Assembly (NCBI RefSeq): GCF_036010325.1
Contig: NZ_CP108549.1
Location: 7,688,001 to 7,752,000 of the forward strand
Source of the DNA: Streptomyces sp. NBC_01210
GTDB taxonomy: Bacteria; Actinomycetota; Actinomycetes; Streptomycetales; Streptomycetaceae
DNA length: 64,000 nt
Direction: 5' to 3'
Shown piece by piece: positions 52,565 to 62,428 of the stretch. The translations under genes and the position numbers were made by a program. The first letter of the stretch is position 1. Every line of letters begins with the position of its first letter. The notes under the pieces are model-generated. The model had not been told where the DNA came from and ran no database searches. It saw only the letters and a list, made by a program, of their open reading frames with translations.

Positions 52565-54340
52565 ATGGCTGCACACCGGAACTTCACCGAACTCGCGTTG
52601 CACAGAGCATCGGAACTCGCGCGCCAGGAGGCCTATTTCTGCGTCCGCGCGAATCAGCAGGGAGAGCTGGAATCCGATGTGCTCAGCTATGGCGAGCTCG
52701 ATGAAAAGGCGAAACGGCTGGCCTCCTGGCTCCAGGAACACGGATCGCACGGCCACCGGGTGCTCATCCTCCAGAGCGGCGTTCGGGAATTCATGAGCAG
52801 CTTCCTCGGCTGTCTCTACGCCGGGGCCGTGGCCGTGCCCGCACCGGCGCCCGTCGGATCGCGGCAGAACGTCGAACGGGTTGCCAACATCGTCCGCGAC
52901 GCCTCCGTCAGCTACATCCTGACCGACGCCGCGATGGCGTCGACCGTCTCCCAGTTGCTGGCCAACATCGGCCACCCCGAGATCGCGTGCCTGGCCACCG
53001 ATCGCGCGGAGGTCGGCGACCCGGGCGCCTGGCAGGAGCCCGGCCTGTACCCCGACGATGTGGCCTTCCTGCAGTACACCTCGGGATCGGTGAGCGACCC
53101 CAAGGGCGTCATGGTCACCCACCGCAATCTGCTTGCCAATCAGCGCGCCATCCAGCAGGCGATGCGCACGACCTGTGACTCCCGGGTGGGCGGCTGGCTG
53201 CCGTTCCACCACGACATGGGACTCGTCGGGCATCTGCTGCACCCTTTGTGGCTCGGCGGCGCCGGAGTGCTGATGCCGCCGATGACCTTCGTGAAGCGCC
53301 CGCTGCGCTGGCTGCAGATGGTCGACCAGTTCGGCATCACCACCGGCGGCGGCCCCAACCTGGCGTACGACCTGTGCCTGCGCCGCATCAAGGACGACCA
53401 GATAGAGCAGCTCGACCTCTCCCGCTGGGAGACGGCCGTCAACGGCGCGGAGCCGGTGCGGGCCGAGACCATGGAGGCCTTCGCCGAGCGCTTCGCACCC
53501 GCCGGCTTCCGCAAGGAGGCCTTCTACCCCTGCTACGGACTCGCCGAGTCCACCCTGCTGGTCACAGGTGGGGAACCCGGGCGAAAGGCCAACTCCCGGA
53601 TCGTGGACGCCGTCGACCTCGAACACCACCGGCTGAGTCCCGCCCCGGCGGGCCGACCGGCCAGGACACTGGTCAGCTCGGGCAGGCCGCAGCGGTGCGA
53701 GGTGGCCATAGTCGACCCCGCGAACTGCAGAAAGCTGCCCGGCGGCGAGGTGGGCGAGGTCTGGTTGCGCGGCGAGAGCGTCGCCCGCGGCTACTGGAAC
53801 CGCCCGCTCGAGAACGCCCACGCCTTCAAGGCCACCACCGAGGACGGCGACGAGGGCTATCTGCGCACCGGAGACCTCGGCGCCATGGTCGGCGACGAGC
53901 TCTACATCACCGGGCGGATGAAGGACATCATGATCGTGGCGGGCCGCAACCTCTACCCGCAGGACATCGAGCGCAGCGTCCAGCGAGTGAGCGCCCTCTT
54001 CGGCTCCAGCGCCGCCTTCGCCGTCGAGTCCGACCGGGACCATGTCGTCGTCGTCCAGGAGGTGCGCACCGGATCCGGCTTCGAGGCCGAACTGGCCTCG
54101 CTCTCCGCAGCGGTACGGATGTGTGTGTCCAAGGAGTTCGAGGTCGCGGCCGAGAACGTACTGCTGGTCCGCCCCGGCACCGTACGCCGCACCACCAGCG
54201 GGAAACTCCAGCGCACGGCCATGCGGCAGCTGTTCCTCGACGGACGGATCCAGCCGCTGCACGAAGTGCTGCACCCGGAGGTCCGCGAGCTGGTCTCGGT
54301 GAGCGGCGGCCAGGACGGCCCCGACGGGACCGGCGGATGA
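52565..54340 (+). CDS. Fatty acyl-AMP ligase (FAAL)
   Basis: A 591-residue adenylating enzyme that loads a free fatty acid on the ACP. Motif A3 is FLQYTSGSVSDPKGVMVTHR; A5 is FYPCYGLAESTLLVTGG; TGDLGAMVGDELYITGRMKD and the final lysine region TTSGKLQRTAMR are complete. The extra segment after A5 (about residues 350-390) is typical of FAALs and prevents CoA transfer. GGGGGAAAAG precedes ATG 52565. It starts the biosynthetic operon; all following genes overlap or are within 30 bp. Confidence 0.93.
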   Translation: MAAHRNFTELALHRASELARQEAYFCVRANQQGELESDVLSYGELDEKAKRLASWLQEHGSHGHRVLILQSGVREFMSSFLGCLYAGAVAVPAPAPVGSRQNVERVANIVRDASVSYILTDAAMASTVSQLLANIGHPEIACLATDRAEVGDPGAWQEPGLYPDDVAFLQYTSGSVSDPKGVMVTHRNLLANQRAIQQAMRTTCDSRVGGWLPFHHDMGLVGHLLHPLWLGGAGVLMPPMTFVKRPLRWLQMVDQFGITTGGGPNLAYDLCLRRIKDDQIEQLDLSRWETAVNGAEPVRAETMEAFAERFAPAGFRKEAFYPCYGLAESTLLVTGGEPGRKANSRIVDAVDLEHHRLSPAPAGRPARTLVSSGRPQRCEVAIVDPANCRKLPGGEVGEVWLRGESVARGYWNRPLENAHAFKATTEDGDEGYLRTGDLGAMVGDELYITGRMKDIMIVAGRNLYPQDIERSVQRVSALFGSSAAFAVESDRDHVVVVQEVRTGSGFEAELASLSAAVRMCVSKEFEVAAENVLLVRPGTVRRTTSGKLQRTAMRQLFLDGRIQPLHEVLHPEVRELVSVSGGQDGPDGTGG

Positions 54341-56229
54341 CGGCGATCACCGAACCGGCGGAGGCGGTACGGGCCGAGGCCGTACGGAACGAGGCCGCCT
54401 TGGCCGCCGAGGCCGCCGTGGACGCCGCGGAATCCGACACGGCCCCCGGCCTGCGCTGGCAGCTCGCGGAACAGCTGGACCGGCGGCTCGGCGACCCCAA
54501 CGCCGCTGGTCCGCTCTCCTACGCCCGCGCCGCCGGCGACGACGCCGCCGAGGAGTTCCCGGCGGACGCCTGCGAACTGCTGAGCGCCCTCGGCGTCCAC
54601 CACTACTACATCCCCGCGGAGTACGGCGGTTCGCTCACCGACTTCCCGCAACTGCTCGAAATCGTGCGCACCATCGCCCGCCGCGATCTGACCACCGCCA
54701 TCGGACACGGCAAGACGTTCCTCGGCGCCGTCTGCGTCTGGGTCGCCGAGGACCGCGCCGGAGCCGAACGCCTCGCCTCCCTGGTACGGGCCGGTGAACC
54801 GGTCTCCCTCGGACTCACCGAACGCACCCACGGAAGCGATCTGATGGCCGGCGAGGTCGTCGCCGAACACACCGACGGCGGATACCTCATCAGCGGCGAG
54901 AAGTGGCTCATCAACAACGCCACCCGGGGCCGGCTCGTCTGCCTCCTCGCCCGCACCGCCGCCGAGGGTGGCCCGCGCGGCTTCAGCCTGCTGCTCGTCG
55001 ACAAGGACGAACTACCGGACGACACCTACCGCACCCTGCCGAAAGTGCACACCCTCGGTATCCGCGGCGCGGACATCAGCGGCATCGCCTTCGACCGGGC
55101 GCCCGTCGACGCCTGCGGCCTGGTCGGCCGCGAGGGCGAAGGCCCCGAGACCGTACTCAAGGCCCTGCAGATCACCCGTTCGCTGTGCACCGCACTCTCG
55201 CTCGGCGCGGCCGACCACGGACTGCGTGTCGCCTACGGCTTCGCCGCCGGGCGCGAGCTGTACGGACGCAAGCTGCTCGATCTCCCCGCGGCCCGCCGGA
55301 CCCTGGCCGAGACCTACGCCGATCTGCTCGCGATGGAAGCCCTGAGCACCGTCGCCGCACGTTCCATCCACACTCTGCCCGACGAACTCAGCGTCACCTC
55401 CGCGGTGGCCAAGTATCTGGTGCCGACGGTGGTCGACGACATCCTGAACCGGCTGCGCGGGGTGCTCGGCGCACGCGCCTTCCTCACCGACTACTACGCA
55501 CACGGCCGGTTCCAGAAGCTGGAGCGCGACCACCGCATCGTCGGGATCTTCGACGGCAACACGATGGTCAACCTCTATGCCCTCACCGCCCAGTTCCGCA
55601 CCCTGGCCCGGCGCCACCCCGTCCACGACCGCGACCCGGACACCGTCGCCGCCACCTTCTGCTACGCCCGCGAGCTGCACGGGCTGCGCCCCGGCCGGCT
55701 CAGCCTGCTCGCGCGGCGCGGCAGCACCGTACTCGGATCGCTGCCGAAGACCGCGGAGGTGCTCGGCGCGCAGGCGTCCCGGGAGCCCGAGCTCGGCCGG
55801 GCCGCCGCGCTCGCCCACACGCTGGCGCGGGCGGCGGCCGAACTGCACACCAGGATGCGGGCCGCACGCCCCGTGCCCGGCGGCGCACCGGTCGAGAGCT
55901 TCGACCTGGCGCGCGGCTACAGCATCTGCTTCGCCGCCGCCTGCTGCCTCGGCGTATGGCAGCACAACCGGCGCCTCGTACGCGAGGTGCGCACCGCCGG
56001 GCTGTGGACGTCGGGCCTCTGGCTCGAAGCCGTACTGGCCCGGCTCATGGACCGGCTCGAGCAGGCGGTGCCAGGGATCACGGGCCCGCAGCCACGGCGG
56101 CCCGCGGCCTACGACGCCGCACTGGAGTCGCTGTTCGAGCGGTTGCTCGGCCGGCTGACCGCACAGTACGAAGCCGGAGACCTCTTCTCGCTGCTGCCAG
56201 GCCGTATCGCAGAAGGACCGCCATGCTGA
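54337..56229 (+). CDS. Acyl-CoA dehydrogenase-type flavoprotein, long form (1)
   Basis: A 630-residue protein with an N-terminal Ala/Glu-rich extension of about 40 residues, then the ACAD core: CELLSALGVHHYYIPAEYGG, GLTERTHGSDLMAGEVVAEH, EKWLINNATRGRLVCLLART and IVGIFDGNTMVNLYALTAQF. The C-terminal ~150 residues extend beyond normal ACADs (about 380-400 aa), resembling the very-long-chain form. It overlaps the FAAL stop (ATGA). It probably introduces a double bond into the acyl chain on the ACP. A second ACAD follows. Confidence 0.9.
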   Translation: MTAITEPAEAVRAEAVRNEAALAAEAAVDAAESDTAPGLRWQLAEQLDRRLGDPNAAGPLSYARAAGDDAAEEFPADACELLSALGVHHYYIPAEYGGSLTDFPQLLEIVRTIARRDLTTAIGHGKTFLGAVCVWVAEDRAGAERLASLVRAGEPVSLGLTERTHGSDLMAGEVVAEHTDGGYLISGEKWLINNATRGRLVCLLARTAAEGGPRGFSLLLVDKDELPDDTYRTLPKVHTLGIRGADISGIAFDRAPVDACGLVGREGEGPETVLKALQITRSLCTALSLGAADHGLRVAYGFAAGRELYGRKLLDLPAARRTLAETYADLLAMEALSTVAARSIHTLPDELSVTSAVAKYLVPTVVDDILNRLRGVLGARAFLTDYYAHGRFQKLERDHRIVGIFDGNTMVNLYALTAQFRTLARRHPVHDRDPDTVAATFCYARELHGLRPGRLSLLARRGSTVLGSLPKTAEVLGAQASREPELGRAAALAHTLARAAAELHTRMRAARPVPGGAPVESFDLARGYSICFAAACCLGVWQHNRRLVREVRTAGLWTSGLWLEAVLARLMDRLEQAVPGITGPQPRRPAAYDAALESLFERLLGRLTAQYEAGDLFSLLPGRIAEGPPC

Positions 56230-57965
56230 CCCCGAACGCGGAAGAAGTCCTCATCCAGCAGCGCGTCGCCGACCTGGAGAGGCGCCTCGGCGACCCGGGA
56301 GATCCCGGCAACCCGCTCGGCCTGGCCGCGCTGCTCGCCGCCGACGAGCGCGGCGAACTGCTCGCCGAGGCCGAGCAGGCCCTGGCGGAGTTCCGGCTCA
56401 ACGCCGAATTCGTACCGAGGGAGCTCGGCGGCCGGCTGGAGCGGATCGACACGCTCGGCCGGGTGCTGCGCGGAGTCTTCCGCAGGGACGCCAGCCTGGG
56501 ACTCGGCTACGGCGCCACCACCTTCCTCGCGGCGATCGCGGTCTGGGCGGCCGGCACCCCCGAACAGCAGCGGAAGGTCGCCGATCTGCTGCTCGGCGGC
56601 GGTCGGCTGGCCATTGCCTACCACGAACTCGCGCACGGCAACGACTTCGTACGCAATGAGTTCCGGGCCACGCCGACCGACGACGGCTTTGTGATGTCCG
56701 GCGCCAAACACGTCATCAACAACGTCGAACGGGCCGAAGCGCTGGTGCTGTTCAGCCGCACCGAGGAGACGGTCGGCAGCCGCAGCCACTCCGTGCTCCT
56801 CGTCGACAAGGCCGCCGTACCCGCCGACCGCTACCGCTATCTGCCGCGGTACGAGACCGTCGGCGTACGCGGCTGCCAGAACGCGGGAGTGGAGTTCACC
56901 GACTGCCCGCTGCCCGCCGACGCGCTGGTCGGCAAGCTCGGCGACGGAGTCGAACTGGCCCTGCGCTCCTTCCAGATCACCCGCAGCGTGCTGCCTTCCA
57001 TGATCCTCGGCGGCGGTGACACGGCACTGCGCACCGCGGTGGGCTTCGCACTGGACCGCAAGCTCTACCACCGCTCCGTGCTGGAGATCCCGCACGCCCG
57101 CGCCACCGTCGTCGGCGCCTTCACCGATCTGCTGATCAGCGACTGCCTGGCGCTGACCGCCACCCGGGCCGTACATCTGGTCCCGGAGGCCACCAGCGTC
57201 TACGCGGCCGCCGTGAAGTATCTGCTGCCCAAGCTGCTCACCGAGACCGCCTACGACCTGTCCATCGTCCTCGGCGCCAACTTCTATGTACGCGACGGGG
57301 CTTATGGAGCCTTCCAGAAGCATGTGCGCGATCTGCCCATGATCAGCCTCGGTCACGCGGGCACCGCAGCCTGCCAGGCCACGATCATCCCGCAGCTGCC
57401 GAGGCTCGCCCGCACCGCCTGGTTCTCCGGGAAGCCGGCACCCGAGGGCCTGTTCCGGGTCCGCGACGGACTTCCGCCGCTCGACCCGGCCCGGCTGGTA
57501 CTGGTCGCCGGAAGCGATGCGCTCGTCGGCTCGCTGGAAGGCGCGGCGGAGACCATCGCGGGCGCCGCCGGCTCCCGGGCCGGCGAGTACACCGAGGCGC
57601 TCACCGCCCTGGCCGCGGCGCTCGAGGACGAACTGCGCAGCCTCCAGGCCGAGTGCCGGGACATGTCACCGAAGGACCGCACCGTCCTGGCAAGCCCCAG
57701 GGCGTACGCCATCGCGGACCGCTACACGCTGCTGCTGGCCGGTGCGGCCTGCCTCGGCGTATGGCTGCACCAGGACCCGGACGACGACCTGTTTCTCGCC
57801 TCGCCCGCCTGGCTCGCCGCCGCGCTCACCCGGCTGGTGAAGCGCCTCGGCCATCCGCTGCCCGGGCTCCCGGACGCCTGGGACGACCGGCTGCTCCACG
57901 AGGTCCTGAACCGCTATCACGAAGCACGCAGTTACGACCTGTACGACACCCCGATCGCCGGCTGA
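56223..57965 (+). CDS. Acyl-CoA dehydrogenase-type flavoprotein, long form (2)
   Basis: A 580-residue paralogue of the upstream enzyme, with similar domain order: AEFRLNAEFVPRELGGRLER, YHELAHGNDFVRNEFRATPT, SGAKHVINNVERAEALVLFS and YDLSIVLGANFYVRDGAYGA. The first shares the EKWLINN/AKHVINN block. The ATG at 56223 overlaps the previous stop by 7 bp. Two consecutive ACADs suggest conjugated or dienoyl unsaturation, or a heterodimer. The glutamate base was not assigned with certainty. Confidence 0.9.
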   Translation: MLTPNAEEVLIQQRVADLERRLGDPGDPGNPLGLAALLAADERGELLAEAEQALAEFRLNAEFVPRELGGRLERIDTLGRVLRGVFRRDASLGLGYGATTFLAAIAVWAAGTPEQQRKVADLLLGGGRLAIAYHELAHGNDFVRNEFRATPTDDGFVMSGAKHVINNVERAEALVLFSRTEETVGSRSHSVLLVDKAAVPADRYRYLPRYETVGVRGCQNAGVEFTDCPLPADALVGKLGDGVELALRSFQITRSVLPSMILGGGDTALRTAVGFALDRKLYHRSVLEIPHARATVVGAFTDLLISDCLALTATRAVHLVPEATSVYAAAVKYLLPKLLTETAYDLSIVLGANFYVRDGAYGAFQKHVRDLPMISLGHAGTAACQATIIPQLPRLARTAWFSGKPAPEGLFRVRDGLPPLDPARLVLVAGSDALVGSLEGAAETIAGAAGSRAGEYTEALTALAAALEDELRSLQAECRDMSPKDRTVLASPRAYAIADRYTLLLAGAACLGVWLHQDPDDDLFLASPAWLAAALTRLVKRLGHPLPGLPDAWDDRLLHEVLNRYHEARSYDLYDTPIAG

Positions 57966-57993
57966 CCGCAGACACGTTGTTGAGGAGCATCAG

Positions 57994-58323
57994 ATGGTGC
58001 TGCATTCCACCGGGGGAGAAGCCCCGGGTCCCTGGTCGACCAAGCCTGTGGCGGAGTTCGACGAGCGCGACTTCCGCAACTGGCTGATCACCCGGCTGAG
58101 CGAGTATCTGCAGCGCCCCGCCGAGGAGATCGGCCCGCGCACACCCTTCGCGGAGTACGGGCTGGACTCGGTGGCGGCGCTCAGCCTCTACGGGGACATC
58201 GAGGAGGAGTTCGGTCTCTTCCTCGAACCGACCGTCGCCTGGGACCACCCCACGGCCGACGATCTGGCGCGTCACGTTGCCGAGGAGTTCACGAAGGCCG
58301 GCGGCGAGCATCGGGAGGTGTGA
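57994..58323 (+). CDS. Acyl carrier protein
   Basis: A 109-residue free-standing ACP with the phosphopantetheine site Ser59 in FAEYGLDSVAAL. An N-terminal extension of about 25 residues precedes helix 1. It is preceded by GAGGAG and overlaps the PKS start. It is the likely acceptor of the FAAL product and substrate for the ACADs; a glyceryl-ACP role is the alternative, because FkbH is in the same operon. Confidence 0.94.
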   Translation: MVLHSTGGEAPGPWSTKPVAEFDERDFRNWLITRLSEYLQRPAEEIGPRTPFAEYGLDSVAALSLYGDIEEEFGLFLEPTVAWDHPTADDLARHVAEEFTKAGGEHREV

Positions 58324-61300
58324 CCATGGGCCGTTCATCGGGCCCGTCCCGGCACCCGGTCGCGGTGGTGGGTCTGGACTGCAGATTCCCCGGCGCGCCA
58401 GGACCGGAGGCGTACTGGAGGCTGCTGCTGAGCGGGGCGCACGCCATCGGCGAACGTCCCGCCTCACGCGGCCCCTCGGCCCTGCCCGGTGGCTTCCTGA
58501 CCGACGCCGACGCCTTCGACCGTTCCTTCTTCGCCGTGCCCACCGCCGACGCGAAAGCCATGGATCCGCAGCAGCGGCTGCTGCTCGAGTGCTCCTGGCG
58601 GGCCGTCGAGGACGCCGGGATCTCCCCGACGCGTCTGGCGGGCGGCTCGGTGGGCACCTATGTGGGCTCCATGTCCGACGACTGGATGCGGCTCAGCCTC
58701 GCCTCGCCCGACGGGGTCACCCCGAGGACCGGCACCGGCAGCGGCCGCTCCATGCTCGCCAACCGCATCGCCTACCAGCTCGATCTGCGCGGCCCAAGCC
58801 TCACCGTGGACACCGCGTGCTCCTCCTCCCTGGTCGCCGTGCACCTCGCCTGCACCGCACTGCGCTCCGGCGAGTGCGACCTGGCGCTCGCCGGCGGCGT
58901 CAATATCGTCGTTGGCTCGGTCCTCGACGAGATCTACGCCCAGTCCGGGCTCGCCGCCCCCGACGGCCGGTGCAAGCCGTTCTCCGAAGCTGCCAACGGC
59001 ATCGGGCGCGGCGAGGGCGTGGGCGTGGTGGCGCTGCGCCTGCTCGAGGACGCGATACGCGACGGCGACCCCGTCCACGCGGTCATCCTCGGCAGCGCCG
59101 TCAACCAGGACGGCCGCAGCAACGGCATCATGGCGCCGCACCGCGCATCCCAGCGCGAGGTGATCGCCACCGCCTGCCGCCGGGCCGCGGTCGCGCCCCA
59201 CGAGATTCGCTTCATCGAGGCGCACGGCACGGGCACACCGCTCGGCGACCAGATCGAAGTGCTGTCGCTCGGTGACGTGTTCCGCGACGAACACGGCGTA
59301 CGGGAGTGGCCCCTGGCCATCGGCGCGGTCAAGGGCGCGATCGGGCACACCGAGGGCGCGGCCGGGATCGCCGGACTGATCAAGACCGTGCTGTCGCTGC
59401 GGCACGGAGTCGTGCCCGGCGGTCCGTGGTGCGGTCAGGAGAATCCGCGGCTCGGGCTGGCCCGCCGCTCCATGGAACTGATCAACGAGCCGCTCGCGCT
59501 GCCCGCCGACGGCTGCCGGGCGGGCGTCTCCAGCTTCGGCATGGGCGGCACCAACGCCCATGTGGTCCTCGCGACGGCCCCGCAGCCGGCGGCACCCGCC
59601 GTCGAACCCGGCCCGCACGTCGGGGTGTTCACGCTGTCCGCCGACACCCCGCGGGCCCTGCGCCGCAATCTGCGGCTCCAGGCCGTCGATGTCGCGGACC
59701 GCACCGGCGCCGAACTCGCCCGGCTCTGCTGGACCAGCAACCGCTCCCGCGCCGCACTGCCGTACCGCTTCGCCACCGCCGCCGACGGACCCGAGGAACT
59801 CGCCTCCCGGCTGTTCGCCGGGGCGGAGCTGGAGACCGCATACGCCGAACCCGCAGCGGCCGACGAAGAACCCGTGCTGGCCTTCGCGTTCACCGGACAG
59901 GGCGCCCAGTACCCGCGGATGACCGCCCGGCTGTACGAACAGTCCGCCGTCTACCGGACCTTCCTCGAAGAGGCTTCCAAAGCCCTGCAGCCGTACACCG
60001 TCACCCCCGTCCACGAGTCGATCCTCGCCGGGGACCCTGCCATCCACCGGACCGGCACCACTCAGCCCGTTCTCTTCGCCGTGCAGTACGCGCTGTCCCG
60101 CACGCTGATGGAGCTCGGGGTGCGGCCCGCGGCGGTCGTCGGGCACAGCATCGGCGAGTTCGCCGCGGCCGTCGTCGCCGAGGCGCTCGACCTGGCGGAC
60201 GCGGCACGGCTCGTGGCCGTCCGCGGCGCCTTTATGCAGCAACTGCCCGAGGGCGGCGGGATGCTGGCGACCAGGGCCCGTCCCGCGGAGGCCGCCGCAC
60301 TTGTCGCCGACGAGCCCACCGTCGGCATCGGCGCACTCAACGGACCCGGCGCCACGGTTCTCTCCGGCGACCTTGCGGCTCTGGGCCGGATCCGCGCCCG
60401 GCTGGAGGAGCGGGGCCTTGTCTGCACGCCGCTGCGGGTCTCGCATGCGTTCCACTCGCCACTGATGACACCCATGCTGCGCCGCTTCGAGCGGGTCGCC
60501 TCACGCATCCCCGGCGGCCGGCCCCGGCTGCCGTTCCACTCGACAGTACGCGGCCGGCTGCTGGCGCCCGGCGAAGAACTGGACGCCGCCTACTGGACGG
60601 AGCACATCTCGGCGACCGTACGGTTCGAGAACGCTGTCACCTCCCTCTGCGACCGGCCGCCCACCCATATCGTCGAGATCGGCCCCAAACCGGTGCTCAG
60701 CAATCTGATCCGGCGGATCGGGCCGGCCCGTGACGTGCCCGCCATCGGCGTCTGCCGCAACGAGGACTCCGGGCTGCGGGAGCTCGGGGAACTCCTCGCC
60801 CACCTGCACCAGGACGGCCTCGACCCCGCCTGGGACGCCTTCTACCCGGACGCCGCGAAACGGGCCGTGCGGATGCCCGCCCATGTCTTCTCCACCGAAT
60901 GGCGCTCCTGGCAGCAGCTCACGGCGACGGGCCCGGCTCCGCAGCCGCCCGGCGCACCCGCCCGCGCTGCCACCGACGCCGCCGCGCCCGACCGCGTACG
61001 CCAGGTAGTGCACGAGGCCGTCGCCATGGTCGGCGGCATCCGGCAGAACGAACTCGACGACGCCCTGCGCTTCTACGACGACCTGGGCTTCGACTCCGTG
61101 ATGCTGATGGAGCTCAAGTACCGGCTGGAGGTCCGCTTCCCCGAGATCGGCGAACTGTCCATGCCGGAGATGCTCTCCAGCCTGGTCAGCGTCGAGTCAC
61201 TCATCGGGTATCTGGGCGAGCAGCTGCTGTGTCTTGCCGGGGGACAACCCCCGGACCCCCGGCCGCTGCGTCCTCCCGGGGGACAACCCCCGGACCCCCG

Positions 61301-61358
61301 GCCGAAGAGCGGGTCGGCAGGGCGGACCGGACCGCTCTCTCGAGGTGAGTCCGAGTGA
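58320..61358 (+). CDS. Type I polyketide synthase, KS-AT-ACP module
   Basis: A 1012-residue single-module PKS. The KS has Cys167 in VDTACSSSLVAVH, EAHGTGTPLGDQIE and IGHTEGAAGIAGL. The AT has GHSIGEFAAAV (Ser609) and HAFHSPLM, the malonyl-type pattern. The ACP has DLGFDSVMLMELK (Ser926). No KR, DH, ER or TE is present, so it makes a beta-ketoacyl thioester and does not release it. It starts at GTG 58320 or ATG 58326, overlapping the ACP stop. The last ~40 residues come from a repeat (see 61237-61304). It extends the acyl starter by one malonyl unit. Confidence 0.95.
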   Translation: MTMGRSSGPSRHPVAVVGLDCRFPGAPGPEAYWRLLLSGAHAIGERPASRGPSALPGGFLTDADAFDRSFFAVPTADAKAMDPQQRLLLECSWRAVEDAGISPTRLAGGSVGTYVGSMSDDWMRLSLASPDGVTPRTGTGSGRSMLANRIAYQLDLRGPSLTVDTACSSSLVAVHLACTALRSGECDLALAGGVNIVVGSVLDEIYAQSGLAAPDGRCKPFSEAANGIGRGEGVGVVALRLLEDAIRDGDPVHAVILGSAVNQDGRSNGIMAPHRASQREVIATACRRAAVAPHEIRFIEAHGTGTPLGDQIEVLSLGDVFRDEHGVREWPLAIGAVKGAIGHTEGAAGIAGLIKTVLSLRHGVVPGGPWCGQENPRLGLARRSMELINEPLALPADGCRAGVSSFGMGGTNAHVVLATAPQPAAPAVEPGPHVGVFTLSADTPRALRRNLRLQAVDVADRTGAELARLCWTSNRSRAALPYRFATAADGPEELASRLFAGAELETAYAEPAAADEEPVLAFAFTGQGAQYPRMTARLYEQSAVYRTFLEEASKALQPYTVTPVHESILAGDPAIHRTGTTQPVLFAVQYALSRTLMELGVRPAAVVGHSIGEFAAAVVAEALDLADAARLVAVRGAFMQQLPEGGGMLATRARPAEAAALVADEPTVGIGALNGPGATVLSGDLAALGRIRARLEERGLVCTPLRVSHAFHSPLMTPMLRRFERVASRIPGGRPRLPFHSTVRGRLLAPGEELDAAYWTEHISATVRFENAVTSLCDRPPTHIVEIGPKPVLSNLIRRIGPARDVPAIGVCRNEDSGLRELGELLAHLHQDGLDPAWDAFYPDAAKRAVRMPAHVFSTEWRSWQQLTATGPAPQPPGAPARAATDAAAPDRVRQVVHEAVAMVGGIRQNELDDALRFYDDLGFDSVMLMELKYRLEVRFPEIGELSMPEMLSSLVSVESLIGYLGEQLLCLAGGQPPDPRPLRPPGGQPPDPRPKSGSAGRTGPLSRGESE
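61237..61304. repeat. 29-bp direct repeat with internal hairpins at the PKS 3' end
   Basis: Two identical 29-bp units (61237-61265 and 61276-61304), each holding CCGGGGG-ACAA-CCCCCGG, encode GGQPPDPRP twice at the end of the PKS. The unit resembles intergenic GC repeats of Streptomyces, so it may have been captured into the coding end. Confidence 0.8.
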
Positions 61359-62428
61359 ACGCGTCCGGTGTCGCGGTGAGCCGGTCCGGCGGCCGGGGCG
61401 GACCGGTCCTGCTGGCCGGTGTCGGCACCGCCCTGCCCGGCGAGCCCGTCGACAACGCCGCGCTGTCCCGCCTCCTCGGTATCGCCCCGGAGTGGATGGA
61501 GACATTCATCGGCACCAGGACCCGGCACTTCGCGCTCGACCTCGACGGCGGAACGGTCCGCTGGACCCTCGAGGATCTGTGCACCGACGCCGCCGACCGG
61601 GCGCTCGCCGACGCCGGGGCCGACCCCGACGACGTTGCGTTCATCGTCCTCGCCACCGCGACCCCGGACGCCCTGATGCCGACCACGGCCGCGCTGGTGG
61701 CCGACCGGCTCGGCATCGACGGGGTGCCCGTGTACCAGCTCCAGTCCGGCTGCTCGGGCGCCGTCCAGGCGATGGCGCTCGCCTCGTCGCTCCTCGCGGG
61801 CGGGGCGCGCGGCCCGAAACCGGTCGGACTGGTGATCGGCGGCGACGTCTGCAGCAAACACCTCGATCTGCGCCAGGACTTCCGGGAGATGCCGCCCTCC
61901 CAGCTGGTCAACTATGTGCTGTTCGGCGACGGCGCGGGAGCCGTCGCCCTCAGCCGTGCACCCGGCAGCGCCCGTGCCGTGCTCAGCAGGGCCGACCACC
62001 GGCTCAGCGGCCTCGGCAGCGCGCCGGGCCAGCGCGTCGAGTGGTTCGGACAGGCGGACCGCCACTCCGGCCGGCCCGCCGTCACGGAGGACTACAAGGC
62101 CGTCGAGGCCCGGGTGCCGGTCATGGCCCAGGAGATGCTCGACACCCTGCTCGACACGCTCGGCTGGCCCGCCGAGTCCGTCGGCCATGTCCTTCCGCCA
62201 CAGCTCAGCGGTCGGATGACCGAGCGGATCACGAGGGGTCTGAGGCAGGGCCTCGAGTGGGAGGAGGTCTCCTGTGTCGCGGAGACCGGAAACAACGGGA
62301 ACGCGCTGGTCTTCCTCCAGCTGGAGCGGCTCCTGCCACGGCTGGCGGCAGGGGGTCGCGCGGTCGGAATCGCGATCGAGTCCAGTAAATGGATCAAGTC
62401 CGGCTTCGCAGTGGAGGCGACGGGATGA
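61355..62428 (+). CDS. Ketoacyl-ACP synthase III-like enzyme lacking the usual His
   Basis: A 357-residue FabH-fold enzyme. The nucleophile is Cys133 in QSGCSGAVQAM, and the Asn of the triad is in ETGNNGNALV. The position of the catalytic His (HQAN motif) reads VLPPQLSGR, so it is replaced by Pro. FabH-like partners of FkbH in tetronate clusters join a glyceryl-ACP to a beta-ketoacyl thioester; that is the favoured role. The GTG overlaps the PKS stop and its TGA overlaps the FkbH ATG. Confidence 0.92.
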   Translation: MNASGVAVSRSGGRGGPVLLAGVGTALPGEPVDNAALSRLLGIAPEWMETFIGTRTRHFALDLDGGTVRWTLEDLCTDAADRALADAGADPDDVAFIVLATATPDALMPTTAALVADRLGIDGVPVYQLQSGCSGAVQAMALASSLLAGGARGPKPVGLVIGGDVCSKHLDLRQDFREMPPSQLVNYVLFGDGAGAVALSRAPGSARAVLSRADHRLSGLGSAPGQRVEWFGQADRHSGRPAVTEDYKAVEARVPVMAQEMLDTLLDTLGWPAESVGHVLPPQLSGRMTERITRGLRQGLEWEEVSCVAETGNNGNALVFLQLERLLPRLAAGGRAVGIAIESSKWIKSGFAVEATG

